6,560 bases of DNA from an uncultured Burkholderiales bacterium. GTDB taxonomy: Bacteria > Pseudomonadota > Gammaproteobacteria > Burkholderiales > Burkholderiaceae_C. The stretch is from contig CAJBLW010000389.1 of assembly GCA_903953985.1 (NCBI GenBank), positions 1 to 6,560 on the forward strand. Direction: 5' to 3'. This document shows, piece by piece, positions 1 through 6,351 of this stretch. Each line of letters starts with the position of its first letter. Position 1 is the first letter of the stretch. The position numbers were made by a program, and so were the translations under genes. The notes beneath the pieces are model-generated. The model worked only from the letters and a program-made list of their open reading frames with translations. It made no database searches and had not been told where the DNA came from.

Positions 1-756
1 ATGTTTTTGGGCACCGCTGGTTATGCCGCAGCCCACGCGGCCAAAGTCTGGGGCTGGAACCCCGAGCTGGCGGTGCTGTTTGCAACCGCTTGCTCTGGCT
101 TGCTGGCGCTGGTGACAGGCATGCTGGCCATTCGCCGGCAAGGCATTTATTTTGCGATGATCACTTTGGCGTTTTCGCAGATGGTGTTTTTCTTTTATCT
201 GCAAACGCCATTCACAGGCGGCGAAGACGGCATCCAGTCGGTGCCACGCGGCAAGCTGTTTGGCGTGTTCGATTTGGCTGAAAACTCGGCGATGTACATG
301 TTTGTGCTGGCGATTTTCTTGACTGGTTTTGCCCTGATCTGGCGCATCATTTATTCGCCCTTCGGCCAGATCCTCAAAGCCATCCGCGAAAACCAGGACC
401 GCGCCATTTCGCTGGGCTACGACACCGACATGTTCAAGCTGATTGCTTTTGTGATTTCGGGCGCTTTGGCTGGCACCGCCGGGGCCACCAAGTCGCTGGT
501 GTTCCAGTTGGCCTCGTTGACCGATGTGCATTGGTCCATGTCGGGTGAGGTGGTCCTGATGACGCTGCTGGGCGGCTTGGGCACCCTGTTCGGACCTGTG
601 GTGGGCGCGGCTGTGATCGTGAGCATGCAGAACTATCTGGCTCAATTCGGTGCCTGGGTCACCATCATCCAGGGCGTAATTTTTGTGATTTGCGTTTTGG
701 CTTTTCGGCGCGGCATCATTGGTGAAATCGCCAACTGGATCAAAAAGCCACTGTGA
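1..756 (+). CDS. livM: Branched-chain amino acid ABC transporter permease, LivM family (5'-partial)
   Basis: This is one of the two membrane subunits of a high-affinity branched-chain amino acid (or related amide) importer in the inner membrane. The 251 visible residues are strongly hydrophobic, with membrane segments near residues 25-43, 48-68, 97-117, 147-168, 183-210 and 219-236. The cytoplasmic loop around residues 125-140 (KAIRENQDRAISLGYD) is the conserved LivM/LivH loop thought to contact the ATPases LivG/LivF, and TGGEDGI near residue 72 is the usual family TGG loop. Full-length LivM is about 290-350 residues and normally has one or two more N-terminal helices. The family motif ending in GHAMFLG-x-x-GY normally sits inside the protein, so the Met at the first base is probably internal and the gene begins before the window. 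A strong terminator follows 28 nt after the stop, so this is the last gene of its operon. Family assignment is firm; substrate is not shown. Confidence 0.93.
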   Translation: MFLGTAGYAAAHAAKVWGWNPELAVLFATACSGLLALVTGMLAIRRQGIYFAMITLAFSQMVFFFYLQTPFTGGEDGIQSVPRGKLFGVFDLAENSAMYMFVLAIFLTGFALIWRIIYSPFGQILKAIRENQDRAISLGYDTDMFKLIAFVISGALAGTAGATKSLVFQLASLTDVHWSMSGEVVLMTLLGGLGTLFGPVVGAAVIVSMQNYLAQFGAWVTIIQGVIFVICVLAFRRGIIGEIANWIKKPL

Positions 757-784
757 GGCAACAGCTCTGAACCGAGGCTCACCC

Positions 785-820
785 CATGAAAAAACCGCTC
801 TGTTGAGCGGTTTTTTCATG
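785..820. terminator. Bidirectional intrinsic terminator
   Basis: Two perfectly complementary 16-nt arms (785-800 and 805-820) enclose a TGTT loop (801-804). The GC-rich part of the stem is ACCGCTC/GAGCGGT. A run of six A precedes it and a run of six T follows it on the plus strand, so it works as a Rho-independent terminator in both directions. It lies 28 nt after the livM stop and 16 nt after the stop of the convergent cupin gene, which is where a shared terminator is expected. Confidence 0.92.
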
Positions 821-836
821 AAGCCATCGGTGCAGA

Positions 837-1373
837 TCAGCGCATGAAGTTCTTCACGTAGTCCGCGCCCAGTCCCACCGCCTCAAAGTGTGTACGGTAC
901 TTCTCGATGCGGGTGAATACATCGTCGTAACCCGTGGCATTGCCTTGCGTGTCCACATACATGAGCGCGCCATGCACGGTGAACATGGTCACCATGTCTT
1001 GGCAATCGTCGGGCACCACCAGGGTGTGGGTCTCGCCCGGGGGCTCGAACACGTAGCTGCCTTCTTCGGCCACCCAGTCGTGCTCTAGGTACAGCCATTT
1101 GCCGCGCAACACATGGGCATGCACCTGGCCCGAATGGCGGTGGCGCTGCAACAAGCCCGAGCGTTTGACTTTGAGCAGGTGCACATAAAAACCACCCGTC
1201 ACGTTCAGGTGCAGCGGGCGTGACCATATGCCCGGGGCCACCGGGGCCCACAAGCGTTCGTCTTCGGTTTGCACGTCGTGTACCACCATGTCGGGGGCCA
1301 TGCCCCAGGGTTGGGGTTTGGCGTAGGGAACGCGGTCGTCGGCGACGGCCGCTGGGGTGTGGGGAGCGTTCAT
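837..1373 (-). CDS. Cupin-domain protein of the 2,4'-dihydroxyacetophenone dioxygenase-like family
   Basis: The product is a 178-residue single-domain cupin, the size usual for 2,4'-dihydroxyacetophenone dioxygenase (DAD), an Fe(II) enzyme that cleaves a C-C bond next to a carbonyl. Cupin motif 1 is at residues 73-91 (GLLQRHRHSGQVHAHVLRG) and gives the metal ligands His78 and His80. Motif 2 is at 105-116 (GSYVFEPPGETH), an exact G-x5-P-x-G-x2-H match giving His116. As I recall, the DAD iron ligands are His76, His78 and His114, the same spacing shifted by two. The glutamate of the classical cupin motif 1 is missing, which suggests a three-His metal site. The start at 1373 has no clear ribosome site. 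The gene lies 85 nt after apt on the same strand and may be read from that operon. No aromatic-degradation gene is nearby, so fold and metal site are well supported but the substrate is unknown; the family also holds uncharacterised small dioxygenases. Confidence 0.82.
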   Translation of the reverse strand: MNAPHTPAAVADDRVPYAKPQPWGMAPDMVVHDVQTEDERLWAPVAPGIWSRPLHLNVTGGFYVHLLKVKRSGLLQRHRHSGQVHAHVLRGKWLYLEHDWVAEEGSYVFEPPGETHTLVVPDDCQDMVTMFTVHGALMYVDTQGNATGYDDVFTRIEKYRTHFEAVGLGADYVKNFMR

Positions 1374-1458
1374 GGCAATGAGTGCGAAGAGTTGAAGAGC
1401 AAAGCTTAAAACGGGCAGCCTGGCCTGTCTGCGTCTTGCGCGACACCTGCCAGATCCC

Positions 1459-2013
1459 TCAATGACCTTCGAACGACACCAGTGTGAACAGCTTCAGGCC
1501 TGTGGTTTGGATGCGCTGCGATCCCCCCAGCTCAGGCAAATCCACGATGGCCGCACCCTCGATCACGGTGGCACCCAGCTTTTCAAGCAACTTCTTGCCA
1601 GCCATCATGGTGCCGCCTGTTGCAATGAGGTCGTCGATCAACAAGACGCGCTGACCCGGCTTGACCGCATCGGTGTGCAACTCCACCGTGGCGCTGCCGT
1701 ATTCCAGTTCGTAGGTTTCTTCCACCGTGGTGAAGGGCAGCTTGCCTTTTTTTCGGATCGGCACAAAACCCAGGCCCAGTTCATAAGCCACCACCGAGCC
1801 CAAAATGAAGCCCCGTGCATCCAGACCCGCCACCACATCCGGACGCAAGGCGGGGTGCATGTAGCGGTGCACAAAGGCGTCGATCAGCACCCGGAACACG
1901 CGCGGGTCTTGCAGCAGCGGCGTGATGTCACGAAACTGCACGCCTGGCGCAGGCCAGTCGGGTACGGTTCGGATGTGGCTTTTCAGGTAATCGTTGACGT
2001 TAGGATCGTCCAT
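1459..2013 (-). CDS. apt: Adenine phosphoribosyltransferase
   Basis: This cytoplasmic purine-salvage enzyme converts adenine and PRPP to AMP and pyrophosphate. The 184-residue length is typical of bacterial Apt. The type I phosphoribosyltransferase signature VLLIDDLIATGGT is at residues 123-135 and holds the two acidic residues and the TGGT loop that grip the ribose-phosphate of PRPP. Other Apt hallmarks are PGVQFRDITPLL (23-34), GLDARGFILG (63-72) and the catalytic flexible loop RKKGKLP...YELEYG (87-106). The ATG at 2011-2013 is 5 nt after the kefB stop. A GAGG Shine-Dalgarno-like core within the last kefB codons (about 2022-2025) precedes it, so translation is probably coupled to kefB. No separate promoter is evident. 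The protein ends in a family-typical strand (LKLFTLVSFEGH). No key residue is missing. Confidence 0.96.
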   Translation of the reverse strand: MDDPNVNDYLKSHIRTVPDWPAPGVQFRDITPLLQDPRVFRVLIDAFVHRYMHPALRPDVVAGLDARGFILGSVVAYELGLGFVPIRKKGKLPFTTVEETYELEYGSATVELHTDAVKPGQRVLLIDDLIATGGTMMAGKKLLEKLGATVIEGAAIVDLPELGGSQRIQTTGLKLFTLVSFEGH

Positions 2014-2018
2014 ATTTT

Positions 2019-4004
2019 TTAACCTCGCAAGAGCTTGTCTTCGGCCACCGCCAGCGTTTGGGATTTGCCCGAAAGCACCAGCGTGTCGCCCGCGTGCAAC
2101 TCGGTGTCTTCATTCACGTTCTCGGGCTGACCATTGGCGCGGCGCAGGTTGACCACGCGCACCCCCATGGCATCAAAAGCCAAGTCTTTCACCCGCTTGC
2201 CCAGCCAGGGCGAGGCCATGGGCAACCCCACCGTGGTCAGACGTTCGTGGTCGATCTCGTCCAGCGTGTCGTCATCGGCTCCGTGGAAATACCCTCGCAG
2301 CAGGTTGTATCGGGCGTCACGCTGGTCTTGCACGATGCGGATCACGCGGCGCATCGGCACGCCCACCAGCGCCAGCGCATGGCTGGCCAGCATGAGGGAG
2401 CCCTCAATCGCTTCGGGCACCACCTCGGTGGCCCCGGCCAGTTGCAACTTTTCCAGGTCCAGATCGTCCTTGGTACGCACAATCACCGGCACCTGAGGGG
2501 CGTGGCTTTGGGTGTGGTCCAGCACCTTCATGGCAGCGGGCACGTCTAGGTATGTGATCACCACCGCGCTGGCGCGGGCCAGGCCTGCGGCCATGAGAGA
2601 CTGCAGCCGTCCGGCGTCGCCAAAAACGACCGAATCCCCAGCGGCAGCGGCTTGCCGCACCCGGTCAGGGTCCAGGTCCAGCGCCATGTAAGGGATGTTT
2701 TCTTTGTCGAGCATGCGTGCCAGGTTCTGGCCGCAACGCCCGTAGCCGCAAATGATGATGTGCTTGCTGGTGTTGATCGACTTGCGGGCGATGGTGGTCA
2801 TTTGCAAGGACTGCTGCAGCCACTCGCTGGCCACCACCTTGAGCACGATGCGGTCGCTGTGCAAGATGATGAAGGGCGTGGCCAACATCGACAGCACCAT
2901 GCTGGCCAGCACCGGGTTGAGCAAGGCAGGCGGGATGATGTTGCTCTGCGCGCCCAGTGTGAGCAGCACAAAGCCGAATTCACCCGCCTGCGCCAAATAC
3001 AAACCGGTCCGCAGAGCCACGCCGTTGGTGGCTCCCGTCAGCTTGGCCAGTGCCGTCACCAAAACCAGTTTGAATAAAACCGGCAAAGAGGTCAGTATTA
3101 GCACCAGAGGCCAGCGTTCGACCACGATGTGCCAGTCGAGCATCATGCCAATGGTGATGAAAAACAGCCCCAGCAACACATCGTGGAAGGGCCGGATGTC
3201 CAGCTCCACCTGGTGTTTGTATTCGGTCTCTGAAATCAACATCCCCGCAATGAAAGCGCCCAACGCCAAGCTCAGGCCCGCCATCTCGGTGATCCAGGCC
3301 AGGCCCAGCGTGACCAGCAACAGGTTCAGCACAAACAGCTCTTCGCTCTTACGCCGCGCCACCAGGTTCAGCCACCAACGCATCGCGCGCTGCCCGCCCG
3401 TCATCAGCAAGGTGATCAAAACTGTGGCCTTGACCGCGGCCATCAGCAAGGCGGTGAGCATTTCGTCGGCCGGGGCACTCAGGGCAGGGATCATCACGAT
3501 CAGCGGCACCACTGCCAAATCTTGAAACAAGAGCACGCCCACCACCCGTTTGCCGTGCTCGGACTCCAGCTCCAGCCGGTCGGCCACCAGCTTGATCACG
3601 ATCGCTGTGCTGCTCATGGCCATCGCGCTGGACAGGGCCAGAGCGGTTTGCCACTCCATCTTCCACAGCGTGGGGGCCAAGGTGGCCACAAACAAGGAAA
3701 ACACCGTGACGATCACCAGTGTCAACAACACTTGCAGCAGGCCCAGGCCGAACACATGCTTGCGCATGGAACGCAGCTTGGGCAGGTTGAATTCGAGACC
3801 GATCACGAACATCAAAAACACCACGCCAAACTCGGCCAGGTGTTTCACACCCTCGGAGTTTTGTGCCAGTGCCAGCGCGTTGGGCCCAATCACCACCCCC
3901 ACCGCCAGGTAGCCGAGCATGGGCGGCAGCTTGAGCATGCGGCACCCCACCACGCCCAGCACGGCCGCCAGCAAATACAACAGGGTCAACTCCAAAGCGC
4001 TCAT
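2019..4004 (-). CDS. kefB: Kef-type monovalent cation:proton antiporter (CPA2) with TrkA-N and TrkA-C domains
   Basis: The predicted 661-residue inner-membrane antiporter exchanges K+ (or Na+) for H+. Residues 1-385 are the Na+/H+ exchanger domain, with about 12 hydrophobic segments and the Kef signatures GVVFLMFVIGLEFN (60-73), SSAMAMSSTAIVIKL (125-139) and FQDLAVVPL (160-168). Residues 414-530 are a TrkA-N/RCK domain with the Rossmann motif GYGRCGQ (420-426) and an acid at the end of the second strand (Asp443), as in NAD(H)-binding RCK folds. Residues ~580-661 look like a TrkA-C domain, which the E. coli KefB and KefC proteins (601 and 620 residues) lack, so this is a broader CPA2 member and glutathione gating cannot be assumed. 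No KefF/KefG partner gene is present here. I chose the ATG at 4002-4004 because it puts the first helix at the N-terminus, as in relatives. An in-frame ATG at 4026-4028 would add MRACYHGS; neither has a good ribosome site. It heads the operon with apt. Confidence 0.93.
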   Translation of the reverse strand: MSALELTLLYLLAAVLGVVGCRMLKLPPMLGYLAVGVVIGPNALALAQNSEGVKHLAEFGVVFLMFVIGLEFNLPKLRSMRKHVFGLGLLQVLLTLVIVTVFSLFVATLAPTLWKMEWQTALALSSAMAMSSTAIVIKLVADRLELESEHGKRVVGVLLFQDLAVVPLIVMIPALSAPADEMLTALLMAAVKATVLITLLMTGGQRAMRWWLNLVARRKSEELFVLNLLLVTLGLAWITEMAGLSLALGAFIAGMLISETEYKHQVELDIRPFHDVLLGLFFITIGMMLDWHIVVERWPLVLILTSLPVLFKLVLVTALAKLTGATNGVALRTGLYLAQAGEFGFVLLTLGAQSNIIPPALLNPVLASMVLSMLATPFIILHSDRIVLKVVASEWLQQSLQMTTIARKSINTSKHIIICGYGRCGQNLARMLDKENIPYMALDLDPDRVRQAAAAGDSVVFGDAGRLQSLMAAGLARASAVVITYLDVPAAMKVLDHTQSHAPQVPVIVRTKDDLDLEKLQLAGATEVVPEAIEGSLMLASHALALVGVPMRRVIRIVQDQRDARYNLLRGYFHGADDDTLDEIDHERLTTVGLPMASPWLGKRVKDLAFDAMGVRVVNLRRANGQPENVNEDTELHAGDTLVLSGKSQTLAVAEDKLLRG

Positions 4005-4091
4005 GGAACCATGGTAACAAGCTCGCATGGCCCCGTATTTAGCAACCGCTCCATTTCAAGGGTCATGTGCTGCGCCCGATAAAATGAAAAA
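4005..4091. promoter_or_regulatory. Divergent promoter region between kefB and kdsD
   Basis: These 87 bases separate two genes that run away from each other, so both operons should start transcription here. Toward kefB the minus strand carries TTGAAA (4054-4059, a 5/6 match to the -35 consensus), but no convincing -10 lies 15-18 nt downstream of it; TAAATA is only 12 nt away. Toward kdsD the plus strand carries an AT-rich TAAAAT box at 4080-4085. The role follows from position; the individual boxes are weak and were read by eye. Confidence 0.5.
4080..4085 (+). promoter_or_regulatory. Candidate -10 box for the kdsD-kdsC-lptC operon
   Basis: The hexamer TAAAAT lies in GATAAAATG, the only AT-rich stretch before kdsD. 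Counting the usual ~7 nt from the end of a -10 box puts the transcription start on or next to the kdsD ATG at 4092. No Shine-Dalgarno-like purine block exists between the box and the ATG, which fits a leaderless message. A well-spaced -35 is not visible: TTTCAA at 4054-4059 is 20 nt away. Confidence 0.35.
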
Positions 4092-5069
4092 ATGCTTGCC
4101 CATTCCGCCCATACCCTGCAACTCGCCCGCGAGACCCTCGACATTGAGGCCGCAGCCCTGCTGCAACTCAAAGCCCGCTTGGATGAGCGCTTTGTCCAGG
4201 CCGTGAACATGGTGCTGGGCGTGCAAGGCCGGGTGGTCGTCACCGGCATGGGCAAAAGCGGACACATCGGCCGCAAGATTGCCGCCACGCTGGCATCGAC
4301 CGGCACTCCGGCCATGTTTGTGCACCCCGGCGAGGCCAGCCATGGTGACCTGGGCATGATCAAAGCTGTGGATGTGGTGCTGGCCATCTCCAACAGCGGC
4401 GAAAGCGACGAGCTGATCGCCATCTTGCCGGTGCTCAAGCGCCAGGGCGTTCCCCTGATTGCGCTGACCGGCGGCCTGCAGTCTTTCTTGGCCCGCCATG
4501 CCGACGTGGTGCTGGACTGCTCCGTTGACAAAGAGGCCTGCCCGCTGAACCTGGCCCCCACCGCCAGCACCACCGCCCAACTGGCCATGGGCGACGCGCT
4601 GGCCGTGGCCTTGCTCGATGCTCGGGGCTTCAAACCCGAAGACTTTGCCCGCTCGCACCCCGGTGGTTCGCTGGGCCGCAAGCTGCTCACGCATGTGGCC
4701 GATGTGATGCGCAAAGGTGTCGATGTACCGCAAGTCAGACCGGATGCCGAATTCACCGCCCTCATGCGCGAGATGAGCAGCAAGGGCTTGGGGGCCACCT
4801 CGGTCACCGATGCCGATGGCCGCGTGCTGGGCGTGTTCACCGATGGCGATTTGCGCCGTTTGATTGAAAAAGGCGTGGACCTGCGCAGCCTGAGCGCCCG
4901 TGACGTCATGCACCCCCATCCGCGCACCATCCGTCCTGACGCGCTGGCCGTCGAAGCTGCCGAGATGATGGAACTGCACCGCGTCACCAGCATTTTGGTG
5001 GTGGATGCGCAGGGCTTATTGTGCGGCGCTCTGAATTCCAACGACCTGATGCGCGCCAAGGTGATCTGA
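4092..5069 (+). CDS. kdsD: D-arabinose 5-phosphate isomerase
   Basis: The enzyme interconverts D-ribulose 5-phosphate and D-arabinose 5-phosphate in the cytoplasm, the first step toward Kdo, the inner-core sugar of LPS. Its 325 residues match the family (E. coli KdsD has 328). An N-terminal sugar-isomerase (SIS) domain spans ~35-185 and two CBS domains span ~203-262 and ~270-325. Conserved blocks are GMGKSGHIGRK (52-62), HPGEASHGDLGM (78-89), SNSGES (100-105), NLAPTASTT (153-161) and HPGGSLGRKLL (189-199). Lys55, Glu107, Glu148 and His189 fall at a constant offset of four from E. coli KdsD Lys59, Glu111, Glu152 and His193, the proposed active-site residues, so the enzyme should be active. The CBS pair may sense a nucleotide or sugar. 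The ATG at 4092 fits the family N-terminus. A second, out-of-frame ATG lies 8 nt upstream, and no ribosome site is visible. It leads a tight operon with kdsC and lptC. GutQ-type paralogues are the only alternative; the neighbours favour KdsD. Confidence 0.97.
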   Translation: MLAHSAHTLQLARETLDIEAAALLQLKARLDERFVQAVNMVLGVQGRVVVTGMGKSGHIGRKIAATLASTGTPAMFVHPGEASHGDLGMIKAVDVVLAISNSGESDELIAILPVLKRQGVPLIALTGGLQSFLARHADVVLDCSVDKEACPLNLAPTASTTAQLAMGDALAVALLDARGFKPEDFARSHPGGSLGRKLLTHVADVMRKGVDVPQVRPDAEFTALMREMSSKGLGATSVTDADGRVLGVFTDGDLRRLIEKGVDLRSLSARDVMHPHPRTIRPDALAVEAAEMMELHRVTSILVVDAQGLLCGALNSNDLMRAKVI

Positions 5070-5070
5070 G

Positions 5071-5649
5071 ATGCAAGCACTGACCCCCGCCTTGCATTAC
5101 CCGCCCGAGTTGTTGCTGCAAGCGCAAGGCATTCGCGTGGCCTTTTTCGACATCGACGGCGTGCTGACCGACGGCGGGCTGTATTTTTCGGAATCGGGCG
5201 AGACCCTCAAGCGCTTCAACACGCTGGACGGCCAAGGTTTGAAACTGCTGCAAAAGGCCGGCATCACGCCCGTGGTCATCACCGGCCGCGACTCGGCTCC
5301 GCTGCGCTTGCGCCTGAAGGCGCTGGGCATCACCCACGCCCGCTTTGGCACCGAAGACAAGCGCCCGGCAGCCGAGGCCTTTTTGAGCGAACTGAACCTG
5401 AGTTGGGCGCAAGCGGCCGCTATCGGCGATGACTGGCCCGATTTGCCCGTGATGCAACGCGCTGCTTTCGCTTGCGCCCCGGCCAATGCCCATGCCCAAG
5501 CCAAAGCGCTGGCCCACCACACCACCGCCGAACGCGGTGGCGAAGGCGCAGCCCGCGCCTTTTGCGACCTGTTGTTGGTGGCAGGGGGGCATTACGCCGC
5601 CTTGCTGGCGCAAGTGGGGGTGTACGACCACCCGGGTGCATCGGCATGA
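5071..5649 (+). CDS. kdsC: 3-deoxy-D-manno-octulosonate 8-phosphate phosphatase
   Basis: This cytoplasmic HAD-superfamily phosphatase hydrolyses Kdo-8-phosphate to Kdo and phosphate. The 192 residues match the cap-less KdsC class, which works as a tetramer. All four HAD motifs are visible: motif I FFDIDGVLTDG (25-35) with nucleophile Asp27 and acid/base Asp29; motif II VITGRDS (69-75) with Thr71; motif III Lys97 in the segment EDKRPA; and motif IV GDDWPDLPVM (119-128) with Mg2+-binding acids at 120/121 and 124. The C-terminal GGEGAARAFCDLLL (156-169) is the KdsC tail that reaches a neighbouring subunit. The start lies one base after the kdsD stop. It is preceded by AGGTGATC (5059-5066), complementary to the usual 3' end of 16S rRNA, inside the last kdsD codons, so it is probably coupled to kdsD. 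Its own stop overlaps the lptC start (ATGA). Confidence 0.96.
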   Translation: MQALTPALHYPPELLLQAQGIRVAFFDIDGVLTDGGLYFSESGETLKRFNTLDGQGLKLLQKAGITPVVITGRDSAPLRLRLKALGITHARFGTEDKRPAAEAFLSELNLSWAQAAAIGDDWPDLPVMQRAAFACAPANAHAQAKALAHHTTAERGGEGAARAFCDLLLVAGGHYAALLAQVGVYDHPGASA

Positions 5650-6254
5650 ACTTGCTCACGCGGCTGCGTCGAACCCTGGACAGTTTGACGATTTACCTGC
5701 CCTTGTTTCTGTTTGGCATTTTGGCTTTGGGCAGCTGGTGGTTGGTGCGCAGCGTGCCTGAGTTGGTCCCGCCTGGCATTGACCCCCAATTGCGTCAGGA
5801 TCCGGATTTCCGGCTGGACCAATTCAAGGTCAGATCATTTGACGCTACCGGTCGTCTGACCCGCGAAATCAGTGGGCAAAGCGCCACCCACTTTCCGGCC
5901 ACTCAAAGCCTGCACATCGAGGGCGTGCGGATTTTGGCCGAAAACGAGGCGGGCACACGCCTGACGGCCTTAGCGAAAAAAGGCATCTCCCGTGAAGCAG
6001 ATCAACAGGTGACGCTGACGGGCGATGCGTTGGCGGTGAGACAGGAAGACGCTCAGGGCCCGCGTATCGAGCTGCGCGGTGAAACATTCACGGCCTGGTT
6101 GAAGGAAGAGCGGTTGGTTTCGGACCAGCCGGTGCGCATCACGCGCGGCGCTGAAGTGTTCACGGCCCAAAGCATGAACTTTGACACCCGAAGCGCTCAT
6201 TACGAACTTCAAGGCCGCGTACGCGCGGTTTTGCCGCCACGTCAGACGCCCTGA
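5646..6254 (+). CDS. lptC: LPS export ABC transporter periplasmic protein LptC
   Basis: LptC is the bitopic inner-membrane protein that takes LPS from the LptB2FG transporter and hands it to LptA on the periplasmic bridge. The 202-residue product has a short basic N-terminus (LLTRLRR), one membrane helix at about residues 14-34, and a periplasmic part of the beta-jellyroll (LptC/YrbK) type. Typical repeated strands include FKVRSFDATGRLTREISG (60-77), GTRLTALAKKGI (103-114), DQQVTLTGDALAVRQ (119-133) and ELRGETFTAWLKEERLVSDQ (142-161), ending in MNFDTRSAHYELQGRVRAVL. The start at 5646 overlaps the kdsC stop by four bases. The same frame is open further upstream to 5472, but that stretch overlaps kdsC and lacks family resemblance. 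Bacterial LptC is usually ~190-210 residues, so it looks complete. In relatives lptA follows directly; here it does not. Confidence 0.92.
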   Translation: MNLLTRLRRTLDSLTIYLPLFLFGILALGSWWLVRSVPELVPPGIDPQLRQDPDFRLDQFKVRSFDATGRLTREISGQSATHFPATQSLHIEGVRILAENEAGTRLTALAKKGISREADQQVTLTGDALAVRQEDAQGPRIELRGETFTAWLKEERLVSDQPVRITRGAEVFTAQSMNFDTRSAHYELQGRVRAVLPPRQTP

Positions 6255-6277
6255 GCTGCCCGCTCTACCGGCTCAGG
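6250..6277 (+). other. Stem-loop across the lptC stop codon
   Basis: The arms CCTGAGC (6250-6256) and GCTCAGG (6271-6277) are perfectly complementary over 7 bp around a 14-nt loop, and the lptC TGA lies in the first arm. There is no T-tract after it, so it is not a standard intrinsic terminator. It could be chance in GC-rich DNA, an mRNA-stability or attenuation element, or a processing site. Confidence 0.3.
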
Positions 6278-6349
6278 CCCGTGTCATCGGGCACGGTCTA
6301 TAGTCAAGCCCTAAAAAGCGCTCAACAACCACCAGAAAAACTAAGGTTG
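6255..6349. other. Gene-free spacer between lptC and the minus-strand gene tail
   Basis: No supported gene lies here. The expected lptA start is not present in any plus-strand frame. GC content falls sharply from about 6301 (roughly 40% over 6301-6360 by hand count), compared with the GC-rich genes to the left. The segment holds two small inverted repeats (6250-6277 and 6324-6351) and is the likeliest place for the change from the LPS operon to unrelated DNA. Confidence 0.5.
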
Positions 6350-6351
6350 TT
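6324..6351 (-). terminator. Weak candidate terminator after the minus-strand gene
   Basis: The arms 6324-6330 (AACAACC) and 6345-6351 (GGTTGTT) form a 7-bp stem with a 14-nt loop, overlapping the stop codon of the gene read from the right edge. On the minus strand a run of five T (6313-6317) follows, but six bases separate it from the stem and the stem is AT-rich, so termination would be weak. It may be chance. Confidence 0.25.

Noticed and set aside
786..806. Mini-ORF (Met-Lys-Lys-Pro-Leu-Cys) inside the livM terminator, like a leader peptide
   Set aside because: It is fully accounted for by the terminator hairpin, lies after the end of livM, and has no downstream gene on the same strand to regulate.
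883..1446. Minus-strand open frame of 187 codons in another frame of the cupin gene
   Set aside because: It is Arg/Pro/Gly-rich, typical of an off-frame reading of GC-rich DNA; the 178-residue cupin frame has perfect cupin motifs.
1374..1458. Possible separate promoter or hairpin between apt and the cupin gene
   Set aside because: The imperfect GGCAGCCTGGCC repeat does not form a clean stem and no spaced -35/-10 pair is visible; 85 nt is compatible with co-transcription.
1462..2022. Plus-strand open frame of 186 codons covering apt in antisense
   Set aside because: It is rich in His and Gln, as expected from the complement of apt codons, and shows no recognisable family; apt on the other strand is certain.
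2752..3525. Plus-strand open frame of 257 codons inside the antiporter gene
   Set aside because: It is antisense to conserved membrane helices and the RCK domain, with a Ser/Met-rich low-information translation.
4001..5080. Long open frame of 359 codons on the minus strand opposite kdsD
   Set aside because: It lies antisense to a kdsD gene with all catalytic residues intact, its translation is rich in Ser, Thr, Arg and Pro without domain pattern, and such frames are common opposite GC-rich genes.
6250..6281. tRNA-like D-arm on the minus strand (GAGCCGGTAGAGCGG)
   Set aside because: The string resembles a tRNA D-arm, but no acceptor stem closes, no anticodon arm forms, and the downstream part runs into the lptC coding end without a proper T-arm.
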